Source: JAFGQU01 sp964483625
Lineage (GTDB): Bacteria; Omnitrophota; Gorgyraeia; Duberdicusellales; 4484-171
DNA length: 58,102 bases
Direction of reading: 5' to 3'
Assembly: GCA_964483625.1 (NCBI GenBank)
Contig: CAZABB010000008.1
Coordinates: 1-58,102, forward strand
Part shown: positions 1 to 8,743 of the stretch, piece by piece
How the letters are laid out: the number at the start of each line of letters is the position of its first letter
How positions within the stretch are numbered: the stretch's first letter is position 1
The notes under the pieces: generated by a model
Told to the model about the DNA's origin: nothing
The model's input: the letters and a program-made list of their open reading frames with translations, nothing else
The model's database searches: none
Made by a program: the position numbers and the translations under genes

Positions 1-300
1 CATAATGTTTTCGTATTGCGTACCGCGTATTGCGTATTGCGGGGAGAACGAGGGTCCCTGGCCCTTTGACGCCTTCCGCGGAACGCGATACGCACGACGA
101 TCCGCGCCGCTCGCTGGGCTTGTTTTCTTTGTGACGGCAGGGAAACGCACGATTCACGTCAGTCAATCCACTATCCTCATAATGTTTTCGTATTGCGTAC
201 CGCGTATTGCGTATTGCGGGGAGAACGAGGGTTCCTGGTTTTTTGACGCGATGCGCACGACGAGTCGCGCCGCTCGGTCCATGGAAAGATCACGCACCTG
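1..300. repeat. Two direct copies of an intergenic word-repeat; no gene in 1-469
   Basis: Bases 1-55 recur exactly at 178-232, and similarity continues in degraded form to about 120 and 300. Each copy opens with a stutter of the words GCGTATTGCG and GCGTACCGCG and closes with related words in the opposite sense (CGCGATACGCACGAC in copy 1, CGATGCGCACGAC in copy 2). Each unit could therefore fold on itself. An open frame crosses the repeats but is made of repeat words and shows no protein character. Bases 300-469 hold no recognisable gene or clear promoter; they are the leader of the lipoprotein gene that starts at 470. Confidence 0.8.
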
Positions 301-469
301 CCACGTGTAATCCTCAGGGGAAGTTATTCTTTCTCCAATTATTTGTTTGCGCTTCTCAAAGCTCCTGGCGCAGAGGTGGTTAATAAGGTAAAAGAATGTT
401 GCCAGAATTCGTTTTTCAGTATAAAATGACTACTATTGAAAACCGGGATTTAAAGTAGTTTTTATATTT

Positions 470-1147
470 ATGTTTCGAACCGTCTTTATTTTTTTATTGC
501 CAGGATTGTTGTATTGTTTTTGTTTTAGCGGGTGCGCCCCGCGTCATAATACTTCCTTCAAAGCAACCCTGCCAAGTCCTCACAAAAAAGTCGAACCCAT
601 TTGTTACTACCTGGTCAAAAGAGGGGATTCGCTTTGGGCGATCGCTCAGCAGTATAACGTTTCGGTCGATACGTTGAAGCGAAAGAATTCCATCGAAGAC
701 CCTTCCCGGTTGAAAGCGGGTCAGCTTTTAGCCGTGCCCAGTTTTTCCGATGAGGAGCAAAAAGATTTCTCATTCCGTTTTCCGGTGGAAGGGAAAATCA
801 TCGGCTACTTCGGCGAAGTGGTCGATAACCGGATCAATAAAGGGATTAAGATCCGGACGGAAGGATCCGCGAGAGTTTTTTCTTCCCTGGCGGGTGAGGT
901 CGTCTTTATCGGATTTATTAACGGTTACGGTCAGACCGTGATCGTCGAGCATTGCAATAATATTTCGACGGTGTATTCCTATCTTTCCGGCATTGAAGTA
1001 GAGCAAGGAGATCTTATTGCCCAAGGTCAGCTCATCGGTGAAGTTCAGCTGCATCCTACCGAAAATATCCATCTTTTACATTTCGAGGTGAGAAAAGGGC
1101 AAAAGGCGACAGATCCCCTGCGGTATGTCCGTTATTATGAACAGTAA
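470..1147 (+). CDS. LysM / degenerate M23 (LytM) lipoprotein, NlpD/EnvC-like
   Basis: A 225-aa envelope protein. The signal peptide ends in a lipobox (FSGC), making Cys22 the lipidated residue. A LysM peptidoglycan-binding domain spans residues 47-90 and an M23-fold domain about 108-220. The zinc ligands are eroded: the H-x-G-x-D signature reads N-K-G-I-K (Asn123, Lys127), and only the last His of the HxH motif remains (His204 in HLLHFE). Non-catalytic LytM proteins such as EnvC and NlpD activate cell-wall amidases, so an activator or scaffold role is more likely than hydrolysis. Its end overlaps the next gene by 23 bases. Confidence 0.8.
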   Translation: MFRTVFIFLLPGLLYCFCFSGCAPRHNTSFKATLPSPHKKVEPICYYLVKRGDSLWAIAQQYNVSVDTLKRKNSIEDPSRLKAGQLLAVPSFSDEEQKDFSFRFPVEGKIIGYFGEVVDNRINKGIKIRTEGSARVFSSLAGEVVFIGFINGYGQTVIVEHCNNISTVYSYLSGIEVEQGDLIAQGQLIGEVQLHPTENIHLLHFEVRKGQKATDPLRYVRYYEQ

Positions 1148-2711
1148 TACCCCTTTTCTATCGCTTCACTGGAACGCGTGTGTTGTGCTGCATAAACGCA
1201 TTAACAGCTTCTGTGAAGGGTATCGGCAGAATGTCGCTCTTCTGGGGAAGGGGTCCGAAAGTATTCATCATCTTCTCGAAGAGTACGTTCTTCCCCGTCG
1301 GCATCAGGGGTTGACCTATTTGTGTTTGAATCCATCGTACAGTGACGAGTATGATATTTTCCGTAATCTGTCGTATTCTCTTCTGGCTCAGGTTTTTACC
1401 CGGGAAGATTCCTTGGATGCGCTGATTCGCCAGGCGGCCGGCGATTTGCCCCGTACCGCGGCGTGTATTAAAGAAGGATTGAAACGGAAGAGGTGTTCAG
1501 CCGGGGATATCATTAACCTGCTGAATATTTTCATCGAAGAGAGAGACACCCGGTGCGTATTGATTATTGAGGAATTCTGGGCGATGGAGGAGGTTTTTGC
1601 CCGTTTTTTTGAAGATCTCGCCAAGTTTATCCTCGCTCAGAAAAAATGTATGGTAGTGGTGACGGCTTCGCGGATTAAAGAAGCCGAACGCATTCTGGGT
1701 TCCCAGCTGCATCTGCTTTTCGGTAATTTCGAAGTGGTATCGCTTGACTCGGTTTCTCTGCTCGATGCCTATATCTACTTTACCGATTGTATCAAGCCAC
1801 TCACGATCCCGCCCTATTGTATCGGGTTCTTCGTCTATCTCCTGCAGTCAAATATCATGTATTACCGTGTCCTGGCCGAACAGATCAAAAAGATATCACA
1901 TTCCGATTACGATGATATCGTGATCAATGTTATCCGTTCGGTGTTGTATGAGAGGGATTCGGCATTGTTCCAGAGGTTTGCCAATCGTATAGACGTCTTG
2001 AAAGAAAAATATCCGCGTGACTCTCGTCGCCTGATAAAGATCTTGAATCTGATGAGCCGGGGGTATATACGAAAAAATGACATTATGTTCTTTTCCGCCA
2101 TGGAGAAGAGAAAGTGTACCGCGGGCTTGCAGAAACTGGTTGAGTTAGGATATGTTGAGACCTGTGGAAATATCTATCGGATCGCCGATTCGATGTTTTC
2201 GTTCTGGCTGTCGCATATTTTCGGGTTATATACCCGGGGACAGTTTATCGATAAAGAAAAGAGAATCAGGCGGTTTTATCTGGCGATGCGGGAGGAATTG
2301 GCGTTGTTTAAAGACGACTTTTACAAAGAGAGAATTCAGCGAATCGTGGAATTGTTTTCTTCTTTCCAGAACGATACGCTGATGATTGAAGAACAAAAAA
2401 TGAAATTCCCTCTTCTGCGTAAAACGAAAGTCGTGCCGTATCCCGAAGAAGGGTTGAGCCTTCTGGTCGGAGAAGGGGATGATTTGGTTCTCGTCGGGAT
2501 CACCGAGAAAGATACGTCCGATGCCGATATCCTTCAGTTTCTTCAGAAAACAACGGCGGTCAGAAACAGAAATACCCGGAAGATCTTTATCTCTCTGGGC
2601 GAACCCAACAGTGCCGCCCGGTTGATTGCCAAAGAAAGCAAGATCTCTCTCTGGGATCGGCACGGTCTGAATGCTCTGATGCAGATATATAACAAGCCCG
2701 TCATGGTATGA
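1125..2711 (+). CDS. Degenerate AAA/archaeal-type ATPase-like protein
   Basis: A 528-aa protein with the layout of archaeal-type ATPases: an N-terminal P-loop domain, a central winged-helix region (about 300-370) and a C-terminal nuclease-like alpha/beta domain (DUF234-like, about 430-528). The Walker A loop is poor (LLGKGSESI near 39-47; no GxxxxGK[ST]), while a Walker B-like stretch VLIIEE sits at 145-150. ATP hydrolysis is therefore doubtful. The start overlaps the lipoprotein gene; Met5 is an alternative start. The stop overlaps the start of the following phosphoesterase gene (ATGA), so the three genes are translationally coupled. Exact function unknown. Confidence 0.6.
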   Translation: MSVIMNSNTPFLSLHWNACVVLHKRINSFCEGYRQNVALLGKGSESIHHLLEEYVLPRRHQGLTYLCLNPSYSDEYDIFRNLSYSLLAQVFTREDSLDALIRQAAGDLPRTAACIKEGLKRKRCSAGDIINLLNIFIEERDTRCVLIIEEFWAMEEVFARFFEDLAKFILAQKKCMVVVTASRIKEAERILGSQLHLLFGNFEVVSLDSVSLLDAYIYFTDCIKPLTIPPYCIGFFVYLLQSNIMYYRVLAEQIKKISHSDYDDIVINVIRSVLYERDSALFQRFANRIDVLKEKYPRDSRRLIKILNLMSRGYIRKNDIMFFSAMEKRKCTAGLQKLVELGYVETCGNIYRIADSMFSFWLSHIFGLYTRGQFIDKEKRIRRFYLAMREELALFKDDFYKERIQRIVELFSSFQNDTLMIEEQKMKFPLLRKTKVVPYPEEGLSLLVGEGDDLVLVGITEKDTSDADILQFLQKTTAVRNRNTRKIFISLGEPNSAARLIAKESKISLWDRHGLNALMQIYNKPVMV

Positions 2712-3205
2712 GAATCATTGTTGTCTCCGACACTCATATTCCGGTCATGACCCGGAAATTACCGGCGGAAATCAAACGGGAGTTGAAACGATGCGACATG
2801 TGCCTTCATGCCGGCGATTTTATCGAGTATAGCGTATTTAAAGAACTCTCTTCTGTGGTCGAGACTCATGGTGTATGCGGGAATATGGATAGTATGGAAC
2901 TCAAAAAAAAGATGCCGGAAAAAGAGATTATTGAAGTTGAAGATATCACGATTGGCCTGGCTCACGGTCGGGGAGCGCCCGATACGGTGCCCGCGTTTAT
3001 CGAAGAACTCTTCGGTGGCGAATTGCGTCGTATTGATATTTTTGTCTACGGGCATTCTCATCAGCCGGGGATCATAAAGCGTAAAGGTAAAATGTTCTTC
3101 AATCCCGGATCTCTTTCCGATACAATATATGCTCCGTACCGTTCCTATGGGGTGCTTGAGATTAACGGGAACACCATCAAGCCGGAAATCGTCCGTCTTG
3201 GTTAA
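2708..3205 (+). CDS. YfcE/MJ0936-type metallophosphoesterase
   Basis: A 165-aa calcineurin-like phosphoesterase. All metal-binding motifs are visible: DTH (Asp8, His10), GD (Asp37), GNMD (Asn59), His86 and GHSH (His116, His118). The length fits the single-domain YfcE family, whose members hydrolyse phosphodiesters in a metal-dependent way; the natural substrate is rarely known. It overlaps the upstream ATPase-like gene by four bases (ATGA) and is followed 14 bases later by the HIT gene. Confidence 0.85.
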   Translation: MRIIVVSDTHIPVMTRKLPAEIKRELKRCDMCLHAGDFIEYSVFKELSSVVETHGVCGNMDSMELKKKMPEKEIIEVEDITIGLAHGRGAPDTVPAFIEELFGGELRRIDIFVYGHSHQPGIIKRKGKMFFNPGSLSDTIYAPYRSYGVLEINGNTIKPEIVRLG

Positions 3206-3219
3206 AGAGGGAATTTCTT

Positions 3220-3741
3220 ATGGATAAATTATGGGCTCCCTGGCGCATACAATATGTGCAGAACTCTAAAAAAGAGAAGGGGTGTCTTTTTTGCCGGGCC
3301 TATCGGTCGAGGAACCTCAAAAGAAATTATGTTATCGCCAAGACCGAGTACTCTGTGGCCATGCTCAATATCTATCCGTACAATAACGGACATCTGATGG
3401 TAGCGCCGCGTCGTCACGTAGCAACCCTTGAGAAATGCCGCCCCCAGGAGGTGTCCGACCTTATGCATTGTGTCCAGACACTGTTGCCGGCGGTAAGAAG
3501 GATATTGAAGCCGGCCGGGTTTAACGTGGGAATGAATATCGGACAGGTTGCCGGCGCGGGGATCGCCCGGCATCTGCATATCCATATTGTTCCCCGCTGG
3601 CGGGGAGATTCTAATTTTATGCCGGTATGCGCTCATACGAAAGTGATCTCCCAGAGTCTGGATGAATTCTATCGTCGTCTGAAAAAAGAGTTGAACCGAA
3701 CCCCCTCATCGAAGAGAAAAAAGAGAGGGAGGGGCTCATAG
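3220..3741 (+). CDS. HIT family nucleotide hydrolase/transferase
   Basis: A 173-aa histidine-triad protein with the motif HLHIHIV (His118, 120, 122). An N-terminal CLFC pair (Cys22, Cys25) is typical of the zinc-containing Ap4A phosphorylase-like or FHIT-like branch. Such enzymes split dinucleoside polyphosphates or nucleoside phosphoramidates. The C-terminus ends in a lysine/arginine-rich tail. It starts 14 bases after the phosphoesterase gene, so both could act on nucleotides, but that is inference. Confidence 0.85.
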   Translation: MDKLWAPWRIQYVQNSKKEKGCLFCRAYRSRNLKRNYVIAKTEYSVAMLNIYPYNNGHLMVAPRRHVATLEKCRPQEVSDLMHCVQTLLPAVRRILKPAGFNVGMNIGQVAGAGIARHLHIHIVPRWRGDSNFMPVCAHTKVISQSLDEFYRRLKKELNRTPSSKRKKRGRGS

Positions 3742-3742
3742 C

Positions 3743-4771
3743 ATGCAAAGATATAGTAAAATATTTTCGGCATTTCATACGCTGTACCGCCTGACCACGT
3801 CATTTAACAAGCTGGAAAGTTTTCTGGTCGGGATTGCCCGGATCTACCAGCATACGTTCCGGGCCGAGACCATCGTGCTGGTGTGTAAATGGTTTCCGTA
3901 TTCGAAGTTTATCCGGATTAAAATCAGAGACCGGCAGACGACGACGAAAAAAGGAGGCGTCTCGATTCTGGCCAAGATCGAACGGAGCATCCTGGAAGAA
4001 GACCGGGAAATCATTCTGAATAACCGGCTTATTTTCCCCTTTATTTTTTCCGAAACCATCGGCGGCGTGTACATTAAACGCCGGAAGAATCATTTTAATG
4101 AGATGGAGAAAAAATGGTTTATGGCTTTCTCCGAACAGGTCATCCTGGCGATCAAGGTTATCGAGTTGTTTATCGAGGAAAACCGTATGGTTCTCAATTA
4201 TATTAAGAGTTTTTCCGGATTCTTAACCGAATATGTACCTACCTCAAGCATCCATTATAAGGGAATGGCAAAATTGCTGCGTGCGGTGGGGAAGGAGCTG
4301 GGCTTATCCCAGAAAGAAATAAAGTCACTGGAATATGCGACGCTCCTGCATGATGCGGGGAAGGTGGAATTGCCGGAACGCCTGCTTAAAAAACAGACTC
4401 CTCTCACCGAAGATGAGGTGAAAGTAATTCGTAAACATCCCTTGAAAGGCGTGAAACTCATCAAGGACCTGGGAGCTCTCAAACCGGTCATCCCGATTAT
4501 TCTGCATCATCATGAGCGGTATGACGGCAAAGGGTATCCTTCCCGTCTGAAAAAGAAACAGATCCCTCTGGGGTCGCGGATTCTTGCGGTGCTGGACGCT
4601 TTTGACGCGATGTTTTTTGGGCGTCCGTATAAGGAAAAAATGGATCTGGATGAGATCGAACGGGAATTGCGTCGGCAGAAGGGGGAGCAGTTCGATCCCC
4701 GGGTCGTGGATAAATTCTTACGAATCTTAAAGAAAAGTGCGATTAGAAAACACTTGAACGCGCTGGAATAG
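3743..4771 (+). CDS. HD-GYP phosphodiesterase with N-terminal GAF-like domain
   Basis: A 342-aa cytosolic protein. Residues about 20-145 look like a GAF sensor; residues 155-340 are an HD-GYP domain with HD at 203-204, HHHERYDG from 255 and the GYP triplet at 264-266. HD-GYP proteins with these residues hydrolyse c-di-GMP (some also cGAMP). It begins one base after the HIT stop. The window also holds two PilZ proteins and a c-di-GMP riboswitch but no GGDEF synthase, so the second messenger is made elsewhere in the genome. Confidence 0.88.
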   Translation: MQRYSKIFSAFHTLYRLTTSFNKLESFLVGIARIYQHTFRAETIVLVCKWFPYSKFIRIKIRDRQTTTKKGGVSILAKIERSILEEDREIILNNRLIFPFIFSETIGGVYIKRRKNHFNEMEKKWFMAFSEQVILAIKVIELFIEENRMVLNYIKSFSGFLTEYVPTSSIHYKGMAKLLRAVGKELGLSQKEIKSLEYATLLHDAGKVELPERLLKKQTPLTEDEVKVIRKHPLKGVKLIKDLGALKPVIPIILHHHERYDGKGYPSRLKKKQIPLGSRILAVLDAFDAMFFGRPYKEKMDLDEIERELRRQKGEQFDPRVVDKFLRILKKSAIRKHLNALE

Positions 4772-4782
4772 ATTTTTATAAT
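4754..4782 (+). promoter_or_regulatory. Sigma-70 promoter for the SPOR gene
   Basis: TTGAAC (4754-4759), a 17-base spacer and a perfect TATAAT (4777-4782). Only nine bases separate the -10 element from the ATG at 4792, so the transcript should start within a few bases of the start codon. Confidence 0.65.
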
Positions 4783-4791
4783 ATACATGGC

Positions 4792-5322
4792 ATGAAAGAT
4801 GAGCAGTTGAAATTATTCGATGTGCGGGAAAAGGGGCAGAGGAAACTTTTCCTTTCGATCTCTATCGATGTGATCGGATTCTGTGTCGTTTTTGTCGTTC
4901 TTTTGGTCGTGTTCAGTTACATTCTGGGAGTCGAACGCGGTAAACGTGCCGCGTTCAATCTGGTCGGGTCATCTCAGGAAATCGTCGGGCAGGACAGGGA
5001 TGTCCCTCTGGCCTCAGGCTCTCAGCCGGAAGAAAAGCTATCCCCGTCTCTGCCTGCTGCCACGGCAGAGGGGTCGAAAGAAAAATCTATAAGTGACTCT
5101 CAGGAAGAAGGTTATGCTATACAAGTTGCGTCATATAAATATCATAGTGCTGCTCAACGGGAGAAAAAAAAGCTTGAGCAGAAAGGATATCATGCTACAA
5201 TCGTCAAGAAAGGCGATTACCTTGCCGTACTGGTGGGGATGTATCCTACGAAAGAAATCGCCCTCAAGAATCTGCAGGACCTGAAAAATCACTATAAAGA
5301 CTGTTTTGTGAGGAGGTTATAA
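4792..5322 (+). CDS. SPOR-domain inner-membrane protein
   Basis: A 176-aa protein with a short cytoplasmic N-terminus, one membrane helix (about 22-46), a flexible linker and a C-terminal SPOR domain (about 105-175, beginning YAIQVASYKYHSAA). SPOR domains bind glycan strands stripped of stem peptides, usually at the division site. The layout resembles DedD/FtsN-type division proteins. No Shine-Dalgarno precedes the ATG, in keeping with the promoter immediately upstream. The gene ends two bases before the small basic protein gene. Confidence 0.82.
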   Translation: MKDEQLKLFDVREKGQRKLFLSISIDVIGFCVVFVVLLVVFSYILGVERGKRAAFNLVGSSQEIVGQDRDVPLASGSQPEEKLSPSLPAATAEGSKEKSISDSQEEGYAIQVASYKYHSAAQREKKKLEQKGYHATIVKKGDYLAVLVGMYPTKEIALKNLQDLKNHYKDCFVRRL

Positions 5323-5324
5323 CG

Positions 5325-5558
5325 ATGACTATGCATTCTTCATTGAAGCGCGCCGGAAAGTCGAGCAAGTTTCGCTCAGTGATGTCCCGGGCCGAACGGA
5401 TTAAACTCCTGAAGGAAAAGGGGAGATGGGAGGAAGGTTCTTCGGTGATGGGGCTTCCCAAAGTGAAAGTCGTGCGAATGAAAGGCGGGAAGAAAGAGAA
5501 ACCGAAAGAAGAAGAGAAGGCCGAAGGTAAAGAAGAAGCCGCTAAGAAGCCTGAATGA
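5325..5558 (+). CDS. Small basic protein of the PVC-superphylum type
   Basis: A 77-aa protein. The first half (MTMHSSLKRAGKSSKFRSVM, then RAERI...LKEKGRW...GLPKVKV) matches my memory of a small basic protein conserved in Chlamydiae, Verrucomicrobia, Planctomycetes and relatives, of unproven function. The tail from residue 55 is a Lys/Glu/Ala run. An AGGAGG at about 5311-5316 supports the ATG at 5325 (an in-frame ATG lies two codons on). It is the best single taxonomic clue in the window. The stop overlaps the next start. Confidence 0.75.
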   Translation: MTMHSSLKRAGKSSKFRSVMSRAERIKLLKEKGRWEEGSSVMGLPKVKVVRMKGGKKEKPKEEEKAEGKEEAAKKPE

Positions 5559-6928
5559 TAAACAGATTATATCTTTTCTGTGTCGGGGTTATTGTGATCG
5601 CAAGTATATGTGCGATACTGCCTTTCGGCGATACACTTGCCGCCCGTGCGCCTACGATGGGGAAAATCCTCGAGAACGATATCAATATCCGTACCGATTC
5701 CACGGTAAATGCCTACTCGATCGGGACGCTGAATCGCAATGCTCAGGTAGAGATTATCGGAGAAAAATACGGATGGTTTAAGATCCGTCTGCCGGAAGGC
5801 AGTACCTGTTACGTGTCGGGAGACCATGTTAAACGGGTCGGACGGGATACGGTTCAGGTACAGGCGTTTAGTTTGAATATGAGATTAAGCGCGACGCTGG
5901 ATGCTCCTATTATCGGGAAAGTCCGCGAGGGTACTATCCTTACGCTGGTAGGCTCTAAGGGAGCGTGGGTGAAAGTTATTGCCTATCCTTACGCCTGGGG
6001 ATGGATTCATAAAAAGTTTATTGAAGAACAACAGGTCTCCGATGAAAAAAAAGATTCCGCGGCCCGGATTTCTCCTGAGCCGGAACGCTCTAAGGTGATA
6101 GAAAAACAAGCCCGGATAACACCGCCCCGTAAATTTGTTACCGTTCAACGTCCCTTGGTATCGGCGAAGGTAATCGATACGCCGCCGCCTGAACCGGAGG
6201 TGAAGGTGGTCAAAAGAGAAGTTGTTGATTTTGCTGAGCCGGCGGCTTCCCCGCCGGCATCGGTCGAACCAAAGAAAGAAAAGGTTGCCGTAGCTCCGAA
6301 AGGACCGGTTTCGCCGGTGGCTGAGATCCTTCAGGTTGCCCCGCGGTCTTCTCCGGGAGAGGAGGAGGTTTTAGCCGGGAGTCCGACGGAACCTCCGCAT
6401 GTCCGGGTTATCGCCGGTGAGGTAGGGCCAAAAAAAGCCGTTACCGAGGAGTCTGAACCGGTGGCGCATATCGTTGAACCGACTCTGACGTTGAAACCGG
6501 AGGCCGGTACCGAACAGGTAACGGCAGAAGATGTCAGTATTATCGAAAAGGTGGTGTCCTTAGCTCGTAAAACCCCGGTTGAACCGACTATGTCGGCTGA
6601 ACCGGCCATGCCGGTTGAAGTTCCCGGGCCGAAGACGATGGCGAAGAAAATAGTCAAAGTGCTTAAAGGGAAGCTTGATATCGAGCCGTTTACCAATGCT
6701 CGTCTTGATGATCCCAGAGTATACGGTGTACTCGAACATATCGATCAAAAAACAAAAGGATGTCGGGCTAACTTTAAGGGGCAGGGACAGGGAACCGCTG
6801 TTCTCTTGAAAATCGATCAGGAAAAATTCGATACGGATTCTTTCGTGGATAAGAAAGTGGAAATACGCGGTAAAGTGAAAGATGAGGGGTGTCTTTACAT
6901 TGATGTGCAAACGCTGTCTCTTTTATGA
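5555..6928 (+). CDS. Exported protein with two SH3b domains and OB-like C-terminus
   Basis: A 457-aa protein with a signal peptide or anchor (residues 1-30). Two bacterial SH3 domains follow (about 38-90 and 95-155; note NIRTDSTVNAYSIGTL and NMRLSATLDAPIIGKV). A long Pro/Glu/Val/Lys-rich linker covers 160-370, and a compact domain of about 90 residues (VYGVLEHIDQKTKGC...VEIRGKVKDEG) resembles an OB-fold. SH3b pairs commonly bind cell-wall peptides, so a periplasmic wall-associated role is likely. The start overlaps the previous gene by four bases, and the stop overlaps the protease start. Confidence 0.7.
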   Translation: MINRLYLFCVGVIVIASICAILPFGDTLAARAPTMGKILENDINIRTDSTVNAYSIGTLNRNAQVEIIGEKYGWFKIRLPEGSTCYVSGDHVKRVGRDTVQVQAFSLNMRLSATLDAPIIGKVREGTILTLVGSKGAWVKVIAYPYAWGWIHKKFIEEQQVSDEKKDSAARISPEPERSKVIEKQARITPPRKFVTVQRPLVSAKVIDTPPPEPEVKVVKREVVDFAEPAASPPASVEPKKEKVAVAPKGPVSPVAEILQVAPRSSPGEEEVLAGSPTEPPHVRVIAGEVGPKKAVTEESEPVAHIVEPTLTLKPEAGTEQVTAEDVSIIEKVVSLARKTPVEPTMSAEPAMPVEVPGPKTMAKKIVKVLKGKLDIEPFTNARLDDPRVYGVLEHIDQKTKGCRANFKGQGQGTAVLLKIDQEKFDTDSFVDKKVEIRGKVKDEGCLYIDVQTLSLL

Positions 6929-7542
6929 TCAATATTCTCCTGATCTGTATTCTGTTCCTTTCGGTCGTGCTTCACGAATATTCTCACGGTTGGGTCGCCT
7001 ATCGGCTGGGAGATATTACTCCGCAGATCTCCGGCCGGCTTACGCTTAATCCCATCGCGCATATCGATATTTTCGGGACGATACTCCTGCCTATCGCGTT
7101 ACTGTTAATGAGCGGGGGGAATTTTACCTTCGGCTACGCCAAACCCGTGCCGATCAATCCCAATAACTTCAAGAATCCCAAAAAAGACATGATGTGGGTC
7201 GGACTTTCCGGGCCGGTTACCAATATCGTTCTCGCGCTGGTTTTTATCGGGATCGTCAAGTCCGGAGTTTTTGTCGATCCCCTGTATACCGTGTTTCTTT
7301 ACGGGATATTCATTAATCTTATCCTGGCGTTATTCAATCTTATTCCGGTGCCGCCGTTGGACGGATCCCGTGTCGTCGCGTCGTTTCTGTCTTATCGGCA
7401 AGCGTATCAGTATTTGAAACTGGAACGGTTCGGCTTTCTGATTATCGCGCTGTTGGTCTTCTCCCGGATTCTGCACTGGCTGATTTTTCCGGTTATTCAG
7501 TTCGTTCTATCTTTGTTTCGAATCGATCTCCTTTTAATGTGA
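6925..7542 (+). CDS. Site-2 protease family (M50B) membrane metallopeptidase
   Basis: A 205-aa multi-pass protein with the zinc motif HEYSH at residues 17-21 in the first helix and the third ligand in PPLDGSR (about 140-146). These short M50 proteins lack the PDZ domain of RseP. They cleave substrates within the membrane; the target cannot be deduced here. The start overlaps the upstream SH3 gene by four bases (ATGA). Confidence 0.88.
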   Translation: MINILLICILFLSVVLHEYSHGWVAYRLGDITPQISGRLTLNPIAHIDIFGTILLPIALLLMSGGNFTFGYAKPVPINPNNFKNPKKDMMWVGLSGPVTNIVLALVFIGIVKSGVFVDPLYTVFLYGIFINLILALFNLIPVPPLDGSRVVASFLSYRQAYQYLKLERFGFLIIALLVFSRILHWLIFPVIQFVLSLFRIDLLLM

Positions 7543-7576
7543 AGTATACCGCTGACATCAAACACGGAGTTTGAAT

Positions 7577-8677
7577 ATGAAATCTGCGATACAGGTAAAG
7601 GTTGCCCGGAGCCCGTATCCGGTCTTTATCCGGCCGGGGCTGAAGGGTAAAGTCGTCCGGTTCATTACGACGGAACATATCGGTAATTACGCGGTTGTCG
7701 TTACCCAGCGTAAAATTGTATCCCTGCATACAGTGAAGGTAAAACGCATGTTCAAGGGGCTCGGGCATACGTTCGTCTATGTGCCGGATTCAGAACAGGC
7801 AAAATCGCAAGAATGGACATTTCGTATTATCAAGAAACTTCTGGAGGTTACCCGGGCGGATATCAAGAGGAAACCGGTTGTGGTTTGTCTGGGGGGAGGA
7901 GTCGTTGGGGATCTGGGCGGATTTGCCGCTTCGGTATATAAACGGGGTATTCCTGTTATTCAGGTTCCTACTACGCTTTTGGCTCAGGTGGATGCCAGTA
8001 TCGGAGGAAAGACCGCGATCAATATTCCCCAGGCTAAAAATATGGTCGGAACATTTTATCAGCCCCGAGCCGTTTTTATCGATCCGGAATTCCTGGCGAC
8101 CTTGAAAGAAAGAGAAATGAAGCAGGGGCTGGCTGAGGTGATCAAATACGCGGCGATTAGGGATGCGAAGCTGTTTGCTATCCTGGAGGAGAGGCTTAAA
8201 CAGATTAAAAGACGTGATCAGCGTATATTGCGGGAAATTGTGGCCCGGTGCGCGGCCATCAAAGCCCGTATCGTGGCTTTTGACGAGAAAGAGACCCGGG
8301 GGGTCCGGACCATCCTTAATTTCGGCCATACGGTCGGGCATGCTCTGGAGGCGGCTTCTTCCTACCGGCGCGGGCTTCGACACGGAGAAGCGGTGGCAAT
8401 AGGTATGGTTGCCGCGGCTGAAATCTCTCAGTCTTTGGGGCTTTGTTCCGATGCTACCGTCCGGCGTCTTACCGCTCTGATTGCCGCCTACGCTCTTCCG
8501 GTAGGCTGTTCGTTCGATCCCGCGGCGGTACTCCGGAGCCTGATGTATGACAAGAAGTTCATCTCCGGCGGTATCCGGATGGTGTTGCTGGAGCGGATCG
8601 GGAAAACAAGAGTTTGTTCCGGTATAGAAATGCGTCTGGTAAAAAAAAGTTTGATGAAAGTAGAACAATCGAATTGA
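7577..8677 (+). CDS. aroB: 3-dehydroquinate synthase
   Basis: A 366-aa enzyme of the shikimate pathway that converts DAHP to 3-dehydroquinate with NAD and a divalent metal. The signatures are clear: GGGVVGDLGGFAASVYKRG, PTTLLAQVDASIGGKTAIN, the metal-binding EVIKY region, NFGHTVGHALE and RHGEAVAIGM. The ORF opens at a TTG at 7571, but GGAG at 7566-7569 is correctly spaced only for the ATG at 7577. It closes the long + strand gene run; a new promoter follows directly. Confidence 0.95.
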   Translation: MKSAIQVKVARSPYPVFIRPGLKGKVVRFITTEHIGNYAVVVTQRKIVSLHTVKVKRMFKGLGHTFVYVPDSEQAKSQEWTFRIIKKLLEVTRADIKRKPVVVCLGGGVVGDLGGFAASVYKRGIPVIQVPTTLLAQVDASIGGKTAINIPQAKNMVGTFYQPRAVFIDPEFLATLKEREMKQGLAEVIKYAAIRDAKLFAILEERLKQIKRRDQRILREIVARCAAIKARIVAFDEKETRGVRTILNFGHTVGHALEAASSYRRGLRHGEAVAIGMVAAAEISQSLGLCSDATVRRLTALIAAYALPVGCSFDPAAVLRSLMYDKKFISGGIRMVLLERIGKTRVCSGIEMRLVKKSLMKVEQSN

Positions 8678-8702
8678 CAATACCTGTAAAATGTGTTATA
8701 AA
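8674..8702 (+). promoter_or_regulatory. Sigma-70 promoter for the PilZ operon
   Basis: Perfect TTGACA (8674-8679), a 17-base spacer and TATAAA (8697-8702). It overlaps the end of aroB. Transcription should begin near 8709, just before the palindrome at 8714-8727. Confidence 0.75.
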
Positions 8703-8713
8703 AAAGGTGATTC

Positions 8714-8727
8714 TGAAAGCGTTTTCA
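8714..8727 (+). promoter_or_regulatory. LacI/CcpA-type operator (cre-like)
   Basis: TGAAAGCGTTTTCA is a near-perfect dyad with the central CG of LacI-family operators and fits the Bacillus cre consensus. It lies just downstream of the predicted transcription start and before the GAAGGAG ribosome site, a position where a bound repressor would block transcription. Confidence 0.5.
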
Positions 8728-8743
8728 TTAGAAGGAGTGACAT

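Noticed and set aside
1..300. CRISPR array
   Set aside because: Only two copies of uneven length, with degenerate internal words and no regular spacers or cas genes.
5..310. Open frame of 101 codons over the left-edge repeats
   Set aside because: It consists of the two direct repeat copies, shows the same peptide twice and has no ribosome site.
7571..7576. TTG start for aroB
   Set aside because: The GGAG at 7566-7569 is only one base from it; the ATG at 7577 has correct spacing.
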